From: a virus
Virus record (IMG/VR): IMGVR_UViG_3300025771_000155
Location: 1 to 26,867 of that record
Length of the DNA: 26,867 bases
Reading direction: 5' to 3' (one strand)
A program made the translations under genes and the position numbers. Under the pieces are notes generated by a model. It was not told the origin of the DNA, searched no databases, and saw nothing but the letters and a program-made list of their open reading frames with translations. Below, piece after piece: positions 21,961 to 26,867 of the stretch; position 1 is the first letter of the stretch, and each line of letters opens with the position of its first letter.

Positions 21961-22858
21961 CACCAAGTCCCTCCATGGATGGGTGTATTTTTTTAGGCTT
22001 GTCGTCGTAATAATTTTCTAGTGCGGATTTCCTTTGCTTTGGTTGTTCAGGTATGTAAATTTCATCCTCCCAGCATTTTTGGTTTAACCATGTCGAAGGG
22101 TTTTTCCAGTTGGGAGCAAAGCCTTCCAGTTTTTTCTGAGCTGCTTTTTCTTCAGTCTGATCTTGCAATGCCTTGATCATTGTGTCGAGTAGATTTTGAT
22201 CAGGCTTAATTTTCATCCATTTCTTGTGAGCGTCAGCTTTTGATTTTTTGACTGGGTAATTAGACCAAAATTCATCAAACCTATGTTCTAGTGCTTTGGT
22301 TGAAATATCATCAGGTGAAAATGGTGGCTTGTCGTAGTAATCAGTGTGTGAATTATGATCATCAAGAACATCGTGAGCTGGAAGCGAACAAGGGGTTTTA
22401 TGTTCTGGTTCTTGGTTCTTGGTTTCTGGTTTATGGTTATTGGTTAGTGGTTCTTGGTTAATGGTTAATGGTTTATGGTTAGCATTCCGTTCGCAATGCG
22501 TTCGCAATGCGTTCGCATCACCATTTTTCTCGCTATTGCTGGGTTCTTTTTCCCAACGTGCTTTTGCAGACTTTTTAGCTTTCTCAGATTTTTCTTTGTA
22601 CTTATCAACGATTTCTTGAATAGAATCGTCAACCCATCCTATTTTTGTTAGCTTAAAAAAGTCATCAAGAACAATTTTTATACTATCTTCATTTCCTCTA
22701 AGCCTTGTTAACCTGGCTATTTCTTCGACTTTTTTTGGCAGAGGCGATTCATTTTTAACATACAAGTCAATCATTCGTCTGTATGCTAAATCTTCAATGG
22801 GTGAAAGGTGAGCAGTTCTGGCAGAATAATCGCCAATGTTGAATTGGTAATAGTGCAT
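21794..22858 (-). CDS. DUF1376 (YdaU-like) O-type replication protein
   Basis: The start is ATG 22858 (MHYYQFNIGDYSARTAHLSP), matching the DUF1376 N-terminus, then IEDLAYRRMIDLYVKNESPL. The longer ORF to 22915 reads into the leader hairpin. Residues 1-85 are the DUF1376 domain; 88-126 are Lys/Glu-rich linker. Residues 127-154 are four 7-residue repeats of the N(H/Q)(K/E)P type, set by DNA repeats at 22407-22480. The C-terminal part has RFDEFWSNYPVKKSKADAHK, typical of phage replication proteins. Length is 354. Followed by a P-like gene, as O-P in lambda. Probably the origin-binding initiator. Confidence 0.78.
   Translation of the reverse strand: MHYYQFNIGDYSARTAHLSPIEDLAYRRMIDLYVKNESPLPKKVEEIARLTRLRGNEDSIKIVLDDFFKLTKIGWVDDSIQEIVDKYKEKSEKAKKSAKARWEKEPSNSEKNGDANALRTHCERNANHKPLTINQEPLTNNHKPETKNQEPEHKTPCSLPAHDVLDDHNSHTDYYDKPPFSPDDISTKALEHRFDEFWSNYPVKKSKADAHKKWMKIKPDQNLLDTMIKALQDQTEEKAAQKKLEGFAPNWKNPSTWLNQKCWEDEIYIPEQPKQRKSALENYYDDKPKKIHPSMEGLGDEIGRRPGETPTQYWHRLERAKAKLRESRAEGYSVPMGSNDKDTRGFLDRPNGFN
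22407..22480 (+). repeat. Eleven GGTT units on an exact 7-base period (iteron-like)
   Basis: GGTT occurs at 22407, 22414, 22421, 22428, 22435, 22442, 22449, 22456, 22463, 22470 and 22477 with 3-base spacers that mostly end in T. The 7-base period is not a multiple of three, so the encoded 7-residue repeats look like a by-product of a DNA-level repeat. It sits inside the O-like gene, where lambda has its origin iterons. Confidence 0.75.
22488..22519 (+). repeat. Three CGTTCGCAAT-like direct repeats, 11-base period
   Basis: Three copies of CGTTCGCA followed by AT, AT and TC stand head to tail directly next to the GGTT array. Together the two arrays cover about 110 bases of the replication gene. 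They may be further initiator sites or the boundary of an origin. Confidence 0.6.
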
Positions 22859-22859
22859 A

Positions 22860-22962
22860 AATAATACTCTTAAATATGGCCCCTGGTGAGAATTTGCCGA
22901 GCAAGGTTTCAACAAGGGCGTTGTAGATGCGGCAACAGAGAGCCATATTTAAGAATACTATT
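22860..22962 (-). promoter_or_regulatory. 21-bp leader hairpin abutting the O-like start codon
   Basis: In the minus-strand transcript the arms 22962-22942 and 22880-22860 pair over 21 bp. The only two non-Watson-Crick positions are G-U and U-G. The 61-base loop contains a nested UUGCCG/CGGCAA stem and a CAAC/GUUG hairpin. The 3' arm contains the AAGAG ribosome-binding-like sequence and ends one base before the ATG at 22858, so the fold would block initiation. Confidence 0.65.
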
Positions 22963-22981
22963 AAATTAGGTCTTCCATCAC

Positions 22982-23066
22982 CCTGCTTATTTTTTAACGG
23001 TTCTCACGCCGTATATGCCGCCCTTTAACCAGTAGCGCCTGGGTTCCCCCTGACCTTGACGGCAGG
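22982..23066 (-). ncRNA. Possible structured RNA upstream of the replication gene
   Basis: CCTGC (23066-23062) can pair with GCAGG (22986-22982), closing an 85-base region. Inside are GGG-GGAA-CCC (near 23050-23041, a GGA in the loop), CCAG/CTGG and GGTT/AACC helices, and GCCGT which could pair with ACGGC over a distance. No known riboswitch is recognised. The GGA loop could suit the phage's own CsrA-like protein. Confidence 0.3.
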
Positions 23067-23097
23067 TTTATTATACTACACTTATAGAGTTATTAAA

Positions 23098-23286
23098 CTA
23101 TTTTATCTCCCAAAAAAAAGTATATTTAGCGCCAAAGATGCTTAGATTAATTCTCTGAGCAATCATCCCAACAGCACACCCCGCATATAAAAGACTGTCG
23201 CCAGTTATCCCTAATATTTTAATGCAAACAAATCCACCCAATAGCATAAGCAAAACTAGTGTTACGCTTGATAATATGTAATTCAT
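23098..23286 (-). CDS. Small inner-membrane protein, two TM segments, 62 aa
   Basis: The product starts MNYILSSVTLVLLMLLGGFV, a first hydrophobic segment, followed after ITGDS by a second (LLYAGCAVGMIAQRINLSIF), and a short aromatic tail. No charge pattern of a holin with a long basic tail is seen, and its early-gene position argues against lysis. It may be a superinfection or membrane-acting early protein. Function unknown. Confidence 0.6.
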   Translation of the reverse strand: MNYILSSVTLVLLMLLGGFVCIKILGITGDSLLYAGCAVGMIAQRINLSIFGAKYTFFWEIK

Positions 23287-23301
23287 TGTTTTATCTCCCT
23301 G

Positions 23302-23556
23302 TTAATCTCCGTAAATGTTCCAACTTTCAAACCCCATCTGAACGCGCCAGTCGTCAAAAATTGGCGGTATTTTTTGGGGTTTTACTATGTGCAAATAATT
23401 AGAATTAGTTGAAGCTATGGAGCCATCCTCACCTACTATGCAAACAATACCATGTTCACGCACCTCTGAAATACACAAAAAAAAGCCTTTTTCGGGTAAA
23501 TCACAAATCTCACATACTAATCCCTTCACAGCCCTGCCTCCTTTTCTGATTTCCAA
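23302..23556 (-). CDS. Hypothetical protein, 84 aa
   Basis: The product starts MEIRKGGRAVKGLVCEICDL and has a CEIC pair (about residues 15-18), then beta-rich sequence (FFLCISEVREHGIVCIVGED) and an aromatic C-terminus (FDDWRVQMGFESWNIYGD). A zinc knuckle would need two more ligands, not evident here. Family not recognised; early-operon neighbour genes are equally small. Confidence 0.55.
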   Translation of the reverse strand: MEIRKGGRAVKGLVCEICDLPEKGFFLCISEVREHGIVCIVGEDGSIASTNSNYLHIVKPQKIPPIFDDWRVQMGFESWNIYGD

Positions 23557-23578
23557 CGCCCATTTTCTCTAAATAAAC

Positions 23579-23761
23579 TCATGCTCGCTTCCTCCCTTTG
23601 CTAACTCCAACCAACCTGGCAGCCCATGATTCATCTGGATGGTCATACCAAACCTGGACACCTTCACCCAAACGTTCGGCCTGTTTTAGCGCTCCTGAGT
23701 CTGTGCGAGCGCTTGAAAGTATTGTTTTTTCCCCTATTTTAAAGTAGTAGTATTTTTTCAT
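23579..23761 (-). CDS. Hypothetical protein, 60 aa
   Basis: The start is set at ATG 23761 (MKKYYYFKIGEKTILSSART) because AAGGG stands 6 bases upstream; an ATG two codons earlier (23767) abuts that sequence. The product has a strand-helix-strand look with ALKQAERLG in the helix and a basic C-terminus (VSKGRKRA). It overlaps the zinc-finger gene by 4 bases. Function unknown. Confidence 0.6.
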   Translation of the reverse strand: MKKYYYFKIGEKTILSSARTDSGALKQAERLGEGVQVWYDHPDESWAARLVGVSKGRKRA

Positions 23762-24084
23762 TTGCATCCCTTATCCCTTATGTGTTGTTCTAGTGCGTCT
23801 TGACCTCTACACCAGGTTCCACAAACTTTGCACTCGTGTGTTTTTTCTTTTCTTGAGTGCTTTGCATCCATGTGCATTGATCTACCTTTCCATGTAGTAA
23901 AATGTTTCCCACATACACCACATGAGTATTTTTTCAAGTCTCCTATTTTTGGTCTTTTCTTTTGTTCTCTTTCGTGCTCCTGTTCGTCTTCTAAAGACCT
24001 TGGATATCCGCACGCATCTCCCAAATACTCGCCAGTGTACATATCAAGAACACCATCTAAAACTAAATCCGCATACTCTCCCAT
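23758..24084 (-). CDS. C2H2-type zinc-finger protein, 108 aa
   Basis: Residues 53-76 form a classical finger with C55, C58, H71 and H76 (C-x2-C-x12-H-x4-H), containing the YSCGVCGKHF start usual for eukaryotic-like fingers. Residues 83-107 form a second with C85, C88, H101 and C107 (C2HC). The acidic first 45 residues (DLVLDGVLDMYTGEYLGDAC) are a separate region seen in some phage early proteins. DNA or RNA binding is likely. The tandem-finger form is uncommon in phages compared with single zinc ribbons. Confidence 0.72.
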   Translation of the reverse strand: MGEYADLVLDGVLDMYTGEYLGDACGYPRSLEDEQEHEREQKKRPKIGDLKKYSCGVCGKHFTTWKGRSMHMDAKHSRKEKTHECKVCGTWCRGQDALEQHIRDKGCK

Positions 24085-24093
24085 AATGCACCC

Positions 24094-24291
24094 CTAATCG
24101 TTATATCCGCCACAAGCAGGACAAGGCCCGCAGTTATTTGCAACAATATCAAGGCAGCCCCGTTTAACTCTCTCAGCGCGTTCTGGCTGTCTTTTCCATA
24201 GCTCTGTAAGCTGCCTTTTAAGATTGGTGTTGTACTTTTCCATAGCCTCAATCCGTCTATTAAGTCGTTCAACTTCCTTGTTCAAGTCCAT
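24094..24291 (-). CDS. Small coiled-coil protein with a CPAC motif, 65 aa
   Basis: The ATG (24289-24291) overlaps the TAA of the TetR-like gene (TAATG). Residues 1-45 are a strong coiled coil (KEVERLNRRIEAMEKYNTNL), followed by CGPCPACGGYND at the C-terminus, a half zinc-ribbon that could be completed by C46 or in a dimer. An ORF in another frame at 24063-24272 is judged a shadow of it. Function unknown. Confidence 0.6.
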   Translation of the reverse strand: MDLNKEVERLNRRIEAMEKYNTNLKRQLTELWKRQPERAERVKRGCLDIVANNCGPCPACGGYND

Positions 24292-24584
24292 TAAAGCTCT
24301 CCCTTCTCTTTCGTTTTCTTTTCTATCAACCTGGCAATCTTCTGGCTTAGTTTACGAGCACATCGCTTTTCTCTCTTGTACACGTAGCCCATAGCGTTTG
24401 TGTAGTAGAGTTTATCAATGACCTGGGGCCAAAGCTTGTCTAAGTCCACATTGTCATAAAAAGCCTTACGGCTATGACCAGACTCTTGAATAATCTCGCT
24501 GTACGTTATTGATGCCGAGCTGTACTGCTCTAAGAGTCTCAGAGCAGCATCGATGAAAACGTCTTTGTCAATTTTCTGTGTCAT
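24291..24584 (-). CDS. TetR-N-like HTH mini-protein, 97 aa
   Basis: Residues 6-60 (FIDAALRLLEQYSSASITYS, then EIIQESGHSRKAFYDNVDLD, then KLWPQVIDKLYY) resemble the TetR N-terminal DNA-binding domain, 'I..AAL.L......TTY..I...G.SR..FY..V..K..L'. The ligand-binding C-terminal domain is missing. Instead a Lys-rich tail follows (REKRCARKLSQKIARLIEKK). It may regulate early phage genes without a ligand. The start overlaps the upstream stop by 4 bases. Confidence 0.58.
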   Translation of the reverse strand: MTQKIDKDVFIDAALRLLEQYSSASITYSEIIQESGHSRKAFYDNVDLDKLWPQVIDKLYYTNAMGYVYKREKRCARKLSQKIARLIEKKTKEKGEL

Positions 24585-24793
24585 AAAGTTACCCCATACT
24601 CGCTGTCTATTAAGTCAAATACTTCCCTGTCTGACTCATCCATAAATGTGAATACCTCATCATCGTCACCAACTACTGGCAATAAATCGTAAAAAGCGTG
24701 TGGAGACCAAATGTTATTTTCTGGTTCATCTAAACTCTCTCCGTAAAAATACACCCCGTTTATACTTTCAGCTTTGTAGTAGCCTTTCTTCAT
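24581..24793 (-). CDS. Hypothetical acidic protein, 70 aa
   Basis: The product starts MKKGYYKAESINGVYFYGES and becomes strongly acidic (DDDEVFTFMDESDREVFDLI). Acidic small early proteins sometimes mimic DNA, but there is no recognised inhibitor motif. It is the second gene of the minus-strand early operon. Function unknown. Confidence 0.58.
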   Translation of the reverse strand: MKKGYYKAESINGVYFYGESLDEPENNIWSPHAFYDLLPVVGDDDEVFTFMDESDREVFDLIDSEYGVTL

Positions 24794-24831
24794 TTATTTA
24801 TCTCCATTATGTCGTCGCGTTATTGCGTTGA

Positions 24832-25098
24832 CTATTTCAGTAATTCGTTTTTAAGTTTTTTAGCCAATCGTCCTTCTTCAGTATCAATAAATTTCGGCCA
24901 AAGAAGCAATTCTTCAAGGCTGAAACACATTCTAAAGTCATCAAGTGGGTCTTTTTCTACTTCCTCAAATCGATCAGAAAATTCATAGTTAATTACTAAA
25001 TTTTTTATACACTTGGATGCTTCTTTTACTGAATAAGTATTCATTTCTCTTTTAAATTTCTGAATTGAAATTAAGCTACCATCAAACATGATTTTCAT
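24832..25098 (-). CDS. Hypothetical protein, 88 aa, first gene of the early operon
   Basis: The product starts MKIMFDGSLISIQKFKREMN and is helical with mixed charge (NYEFSDRFEEVEKDPLDDFR) and a basic C-terminal tail. GGGAG stands a suitable distance before the ATG, and a promoter is placed at 25132-25159. No family recognised. Being first and early, it may act in host takeover, but nothing visible supports a specific role. Confidence 0.62.
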   Translation of the reverse strand: MKIMFDGSLISIQKFKREMNTYSVKEASKCIKNLVINYEFSDRFEEVEKDPLDDFRMCFSLEELLLWPKFIDTEEGRLAKKLKNELLK

Positions 25099-25131
25099 TT
25101 TGTTTCTCCCTGTTTGCGTTGACTTGAGACA

Positions 25132-25159
25132 ATAATAACACTAATACAGGCATGTGCAA
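25132..25159 (-). promoter_or_regulatory. Sigma-70-like promoter for the early operon
   Basis: On the minus strand TTGCAC (25159-25154) and TATTAT (25137-25132) are separated by 16 bases, just upstream of the gene starting at 25098. This is a good bacterial promoter by eye. Confidence 0.55.
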
Positions 25160-25183
25160 GTACTTTTACACTCTTGTATTGAT

Positions 25184-25342
25184 TTAATTGGCTTTAGGTT
25201 TACATGTCTTAGTACTATATAAGCTGAGCATTTCATCAATGAGTTGCTGCATAGTGATATCACGTTTAGCCGCTATGGTTTTAAGTCTCACTTTGCTAGC
25301 AGTCTTAATTCTTATTGTTGTCGTGTCATTCTGTGCGCTCAT
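25184..25342 (-). CDS. Arc/MetJ-type ribbon-helix-helix regulator, 52 aa
   Basis: The short gene starts at ATG 25342, with GGGGA 6 bases upstream, and ends TAA at 25184. Residues 7-42 read TTTIRIKTASKVRLKTIAAK then RDITMQQLIDEMLSLY: one beta strand with alternating Thr/Ile/Arg (the DNA-contacting strand) and two helices, the classical RHH layout of Arc-like repressors, which work as dimers on palindromic sites. A perfect palindrome lies nearby at 25413-25428. It is the minus-strand gene nearest the divergent control region and may control both sides. Confidence 0.72.
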   Translation of the reverse strand: MSAQNDTTTIRIKTASKVRLKTIAAKRDITMQQLIDEMLSLYSTKTCKPKAN

Positions 25343-25412
25343 GTCATCCCCTATTAAGTTAATTTAATTATTTTACTGTTTTGCTCATTGCTATTATTGA
25401 CGTATAACTATG

Positions 25413-25428
25413 TGTAGATTAATCTACA
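25413..25428. promoter_or_regulatory. Perfect 16-bp palindromic operator candidate
   Basis: TGTAGATTAATCTACA is its own reverse complement. It overlaps the -10 hexamer of a plus-strand promoter, so a bound dimeric repressor would block the recombination operon. The adjacent RHH protein is one candidate ligand. Confidence 0.6.
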
Positions 25429-25503
25429 AATACATGCAGCGCAACAAGACATGTTCTGCATGAAAACAAGATAAACGCGAAAACATGCACAGGAGATTGA
25501 GCC

Positions 25504-25521
25504 ATGCAATTGAGGGACTAA
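25504..25521 (+). CDS. Possible 5-codon leader peptide MQLRD
   Basis: AGGAG stands 8 bases before an ATG that reads MQLRD and a stop. The following RNA can form GAGGG/CCCTC and AAAGC/GCTTT alternatives before the next gene's AAGGAG. It looks like a small leader or attenuator, but a 5-codon ORF is easily random. Confidence 0.3.
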   Translation: MQLRD

Positions 25522-25566
25522 AGCCCCTCCCCAGCTTTACGGGTTAACTAAATAAGGAGATTGGGT

Positions 25567-25848
25567 ATGTTTGGATGGGATAGCGCTTTGGAATTGATTG
25601 GAGACGCCCTGTGCGACGTAGGAGACGACTTAATAGAACAACTGGCAGAAGAGCTTGTTTCGGGTGACTTCGCCGCCAGCCCTGCCCTCGTTCGATTGGG
25701 TGAGATTCTGAGAGAGCACAAGCAGACATTTGAGAATCCAGAAATACCCACACTCAGAGAGATACACTTTGCTGAGAGTGATGAGGCTTTAGAAAAGCTT
25801 ATGGACAATCTACACAGAGTTGAAGATATGCAGGAGGCAGTAAAGTGA
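25567..25848 (+). CDS. Hypothetical protein preceding the annealase, 93 aa
   Basis: The start is ATG 25567, with AAGGAG 7 bases upstream; an in-frame TTG at 25561 is less likely. The product (MFGWDSALELIGDALCDVGD) is acidic and helical with no recognised motif. It overlaps the annealase gene by four bases (GTGA), so both are made together. Possibly a partner or regulator of recombination; unknown. Confidence 0.7.
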   Translation: MFGWDSALELIGDALCDVGDDLIEQLAEELVSGDFAASPALVRLGEILREHKQTFENPEIPTLREIHFAESDEALEKLMDNLHRVEDMQEAVK

Positions 25849-26762
25849 GAAAATCAATACTAGCTAAATTCTCAGACCGTTATAGCGTCGATCCTAGCAA
25901 TATGCTGGACACGCTAAAGAACGTGGCATTTAAGCAAAAAAATGGTCATATCACTAATGAGCAAATGATTGCACTTTTGGTAGTAGCAGATCAGTACAAG
26001 TTAAATCCTTTTACTAAAGAGATTTACGCTTTCCCAGACAAAGGTTCAATTGTGCCAGTAGTCGGCGTTGATGGTTGGAGCAGAATTATAAACAGTCACG
26101 AGAATTTTGACGGAATGGAGTATAGCTACAGCGACAGCATTGTGACAGAGACAAACGCTAAGCCCTGCCCTGAGTGGGTAGAATGTAAAATGTACAGGAA
26201 AGACCGTTCGCACGCTGTTGTTGCGAGAGAGTATCTTGACGAAGTGTACAGACCGCCAATTAACGGCAGGAACGGTCCTTGGCAGACTCACACGAAGAGA
26301 ATGTTAAGACACAAAGCAACTATTCAATGCGCCCGTCTCGCTTTTGGATTTGTAGGAATATATGAAGAAGATGAGGCCCAGAGGATTATTGAGTCTGAAG
26401 CCAAGGACATTACACCAACAAAACCGACCGAGAGAGACATACAGCGCTTTCAGAGCTTGATTAGAGACAAAGATGGTGTAGGTATGGTTCTGCTTCAAAA
26501 AGAGCTTCCTGAGCGAGTATTTGATGGTTTGTACCACACTTTTCCCCCTGGTCAGAAAGTATCTGGAAAGGCTGAAGCAAACGAAGTTCTACAAAATGGT
26601 TATGCTTACTTTATAGACGTAGTAAACCAAATTGAAGAACACGCACAAAACCAAGACTTGACTGGACTTTTAGAGATAAAACAAGAAGCAACAGAAGAAG
26701 AACTTGCATTGATTTACTCAAGGTTGAAACCAGAAGTTAAAGACATTTTTGAGGGAATTTAG
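25845..26762 (+). CDS. bet: Red-beta/RecT-family single-strand annealing protein
   Basis: The 305-residue product starts at GTG 25845. The family core is ADQYKLNPFTKEIYAF (48-63) followed by PVVGVDGWSRIINSH (71-85), then WQTHTKRMLRHKATIQCARL (146-165) and GFVGIYEEDEA (168-178). It coats single strands and anneals homologous DNA in phage recombination and replication. The C-terminal region (about 190-305) is variable and acidic, as in the family. It lies divergently from the main early operon; the exonuclease partner would be downstream, outside the window. NinG and NinB-like proteins on the other strand complete a lambdoid recombination set. Confidence 0.9.
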   Translation: MRKSILAKFSDRYSVDPSNMLDTLKNVAFKQKNGHITNEQMIALLVVADQYKLNPFTKEIYAFPDKGSIVPVVGVDGWSRIINSHENFDGMEYSYSDSIVTETNAKPCPEWVECKMYRKDRSHAVVAREYLDEVYRPPINGRNGPWQTHTKRMLRHKATIQCARLAFGFVGIYEEDEAQRIIESEAKDITPTKPTERDIQRFQSLIRDKDGVGMVLLQKELPERVFDGLYHTFPPGQKVSGKAEANEVLQNGYAYFIDVVNQIEEHAQNQDLTGLLEIKQEATEEELALIYSRLKPEVKDIFEGI

Positions 26763-26764
26763 GT

Positions 26765-26867
26765 ATGAAAATAGGTGTTAATTTAAAAATAGACGTTACC
26801 AAGATTGATAAAACAAGAATATTCGAAGGCAAAAACGGCAAATATGTAGACATGGTTTGTTTCGTCG
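26765..26867 (+). CDS. Partial CDS, hypothetical protein after the annealase
   Basis: The gene starts at ATG 26765, two bases after the annealase stop, with AGG in between, and runs off the right edge. The visible start, MKIGVNLKIDVTKIDKTRIF followed by GKNGKYVDMVCFV, resembles small phage proteins that often follow RecT-type genes and have a beta-rich, ssDNA-binding-like look. Function not established. Confidence 0.7.
   Translation, partial: MKIGVNLKIDVTKIDKTRIFEGKNGKYVDMVCFV

Larger units (their letters stand above)
25343..25566. promoter_or_regulatory. Divergent control region with promoters, operator-like sites and leader
   Basis: On the plus strand, TTGACG (25397-25402) with TAATCT (25420-25425, 17-base spacer), or TTGCTC (25381-25386) with TATAAC (25403-25408), can serve the recombination operon. 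A 16-base perfect palindrome covers the first -10. CATGCA-type motifs occur at 25433, 25456 (inverted), 25484 and 25503. No clear minus-strand promoter is seen beyond an A+T-rich stretch near 25350-25375. Confidence 0.55.

Noticed and set aside
22401-22519. CRISPR array
   Set aside because: The repeats are 7 and 11 bases with no spacers of CRISPR length and lie inside a coding region.
22860-22962. MITE or IS remnant with terminal inverted repeats
   Set aside because: No clear target duplication, and both mismatches in the arms are G-U pairs in one transcript, which fits an RNA structure better than a transposon end.
23098-23286. Holin
   Set aside because: Two hydrophobic segments fit, but there is no adjacent endolysin or spanin and the gene is in the early operon.
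24063-24272. 69-aa ORF with a hydrophobic segment
   Set aside because: It is a frame shadow of the coiled-coil/CPAC gene at 24094-24291, which has the TAATG junction and a sensible composition.
25544-25808. Minus-strand ORFs opposite the gene before the annealase
   Set aside because: Shadows of the plus-strand gene at 25567-25848, without a ribosome binding site; composition is Ser/Leu/Pro-rich as expected for antisense frames.

Overview
The window is a stretch of a double-stranded DNA bacteriophage genome, or a prophage or metagenomic phage contig. It has a short-tailed (podovirus), P22/SU10-like virion module. The head genes run TerS-like, TerL, portal, scaffold and a DUF5309/SU10-type major capsid protein, followed by an SU10-like adaptor and a P22 gp10-like tail factor. 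The early side carries lambdoid-type genes: NinG, a NinB-like protein, a DUF1376 (O-like) replication protein, a P-like helicase loader and a Red-beta/RecT annealase. These relatives and a CsrA-like protein point to a gammaproteobacterial host, possibly aquatic, but the host cannot be fixed from the sequence.

Layout. Almost everything from 25342 down to 1 is on the minus strand, in tightly packed genes joined by ATGA, TAATG or TTGA overlaps. In transcription order: (a) a control region (25343-25566) with an Arc-like RHH gene on its minus-strand side and the recombination genes on its plus-strand side (25567 to 26867); (b) small early genes (25098 to 23098), including a C2H2 zinc-finger protein and a TetR-like mini-protein; (c) a highly structured RNA leader (22859-23097) in front of the O-like gene, which carries iteron-like repeats inside its reading frame; (d) the P-like gene, a DUF551-like gene, a CsrA-like regulator and a NinB-like gene; (e) a PRPP-synthetase-family plus NAMPT-family pair that matches the NARP1 type of NAD+ reconstitution (anti-defence) operon; (f) NinG, an AlpA-like DNA-binding protein, a small zinc protein and an unknown gene in the position where lambda has Q; (g) a 234-base non-coding gap with a tRNA-like element; (h) the late module: an FN3-like secreted protein behind a perfect U UUU UUA slippery site, beta-rich putative surface proteins, packaging genes, head genes, a glycosyltransferase/methyltransferase cassette and tail genes.

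Main observations. The major capsid gene is split by an ORF-less group I intron (7083-7433). The first 22 codons lie at 7434-7499 and simple ORF calling misses them. A signal peptide and its FN3 domain lie in two frames joined by a canonical -1 frameshift heptamer (15331-15337). A 21-bp RNA hairpin, whose only two departures from Watson-Crick pairing are G-U wobbles, ends one base before the start codon of the O-like replication gene. Eleven GGTT units on an exact 7-base period lie inside that gene and are a candidate origin. The NAD+ reconstitution pair is the clearest accessory system. All function calls rest on reading motifs by eye; no database search was run.
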